A stretch of 64,000 bases of DNA from Aplidium turbinatum (taxonomy: Eukaryota; Chordata; Ascidiacea; Aplousobranchia; Polyclinidae): contig OU964918.1 in the NCBI GenBank assembly GCA_918807975.1, positions 58,078,477 to 58,142,476 on the forward strand, read 5' to 3'. The notes under the pieces were generated by a model. That model did no database searches and was not told the DNA's origin. It was given only the letters and a program-made list of their open reading frames with translations. The number at the start of each line of letters is the position of its first letter. Position 1 is the first letter of the stretch. Both the position numbers and the translations under genes were made by a program. Below, one piece after another: positions 63,626-64,000 of this stretch.

Positions 63626-64000
63626 AGCCTCGTGTCATGTAAGCTATTGAGTTTCTTCCTTCCACACTTTTTCTTTGTTTATATTGGTTTAAATAGGCAA
63701 AACCATTAAACAGATATTATAAATGGGCCCTTAAATAGCCGTGCCCCTCTCCATGGCTAAAGGGTAGTTGACGTGAGATCGGTTGGCACTGCCCTGTGTC
63801 TAAAGTGTATCTGGAATATATCGTAACTCAAGCTCAAATTTTTAATACACAGCAACCATATAGTTTGAGCACAGTAGAGATACAGTAAGGATAATTTTAA
63901 ATCCATCTAGTCATTCTAACGGAAAGACTTGATTTTAACGAGAGAGGAAGGGTACTGAATGTTTGAGGCCAAACAACGAATTTTCACGCGCAAAACCAGA
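63626..64000. other. Right edge, unassigned
   Basis: No coding block, terminal repeat or RNA gene is visible. The hAT terminal repeat expected after the transposase remnant was not found here. Confidence 0.4.

Overview
This is eukaryotic, AT-rich, intron-bearing DNA, most likely from an ascidian tunicate of the Ciona type. The evidence is a cluster of collagen/fibrinogen (ficolin-like) lectin genes with a conserved exon plan, several tRNA-derived SINE families, TTAGGG-type repeats, and very many small DNA transposons. The species is inferred from style and gene content and was not proven by any search.

Host genes. Four ficolin-like genes form the backbone. Gene A (minus, exons at 9477 to 7776) has exons 1-3 only and a one-base frame break in its collagen exon. 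Gene B (plus, 17709-23937) and gene C (plus, 29500-35262) are complete with six exons each. Gene D (minus, exons at 61291 to 51340) shows exons 3-6; its first exons lie beyond the right edge. Internal exon lengths repeat exactly (149, 97, 97, 65, then a last exon of 242 or 263), so the genes are tandem or inverted duplicates. Each protein should be secreted: signal peptide, Cys-containing N-terminus, collagen-like or ex-collagen stalk, CNC hinge, then a fibrinogen recognition domain. In gene B the collagen stalk has become a 27-base repeat array in which one Gly in three is lost.

Mobile DNA fills nearly everything else. Left part (0.5-7.6 kb): two nested TTAA-flanked elements, an RTE-type LINE on the minus strand, and a short piggyBac-like copy. 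Middle (10.8-15.4 kb and 26.3-28.2 kb): hAT elements with 8-base target duplications, one carrying a decayed transposase. Right middle (35.7-44.5 kb): a Russian doll of at least five hAT insertions plus a piggyBac-like element and a U6-like sequence, with 8-base (or TTAA) duplications readable at each level. At 46.3-46.9 kb a foldback element with arms of about 15 GTCGAC repeats and a TTAGGG-type loop interrupts a LINE coding remnant; the uninterrupted paralogue lies 0.9 kb away. At 53.6-59.3 kb a 5.7-kb inverted-repeat element inside a gene D intron carries a CCAACGTTGG palindrome array, about four copies of a 0.55-kb tandem repeat, and short spliced open frames of unknown function.

Limits: all calls come from reading the sequence. 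Exon borders rest on GT/AG signals, phase and paralogue agreement. Transposon limits rest on visible terminal repeats and target duplications. No alignment or database search was run.
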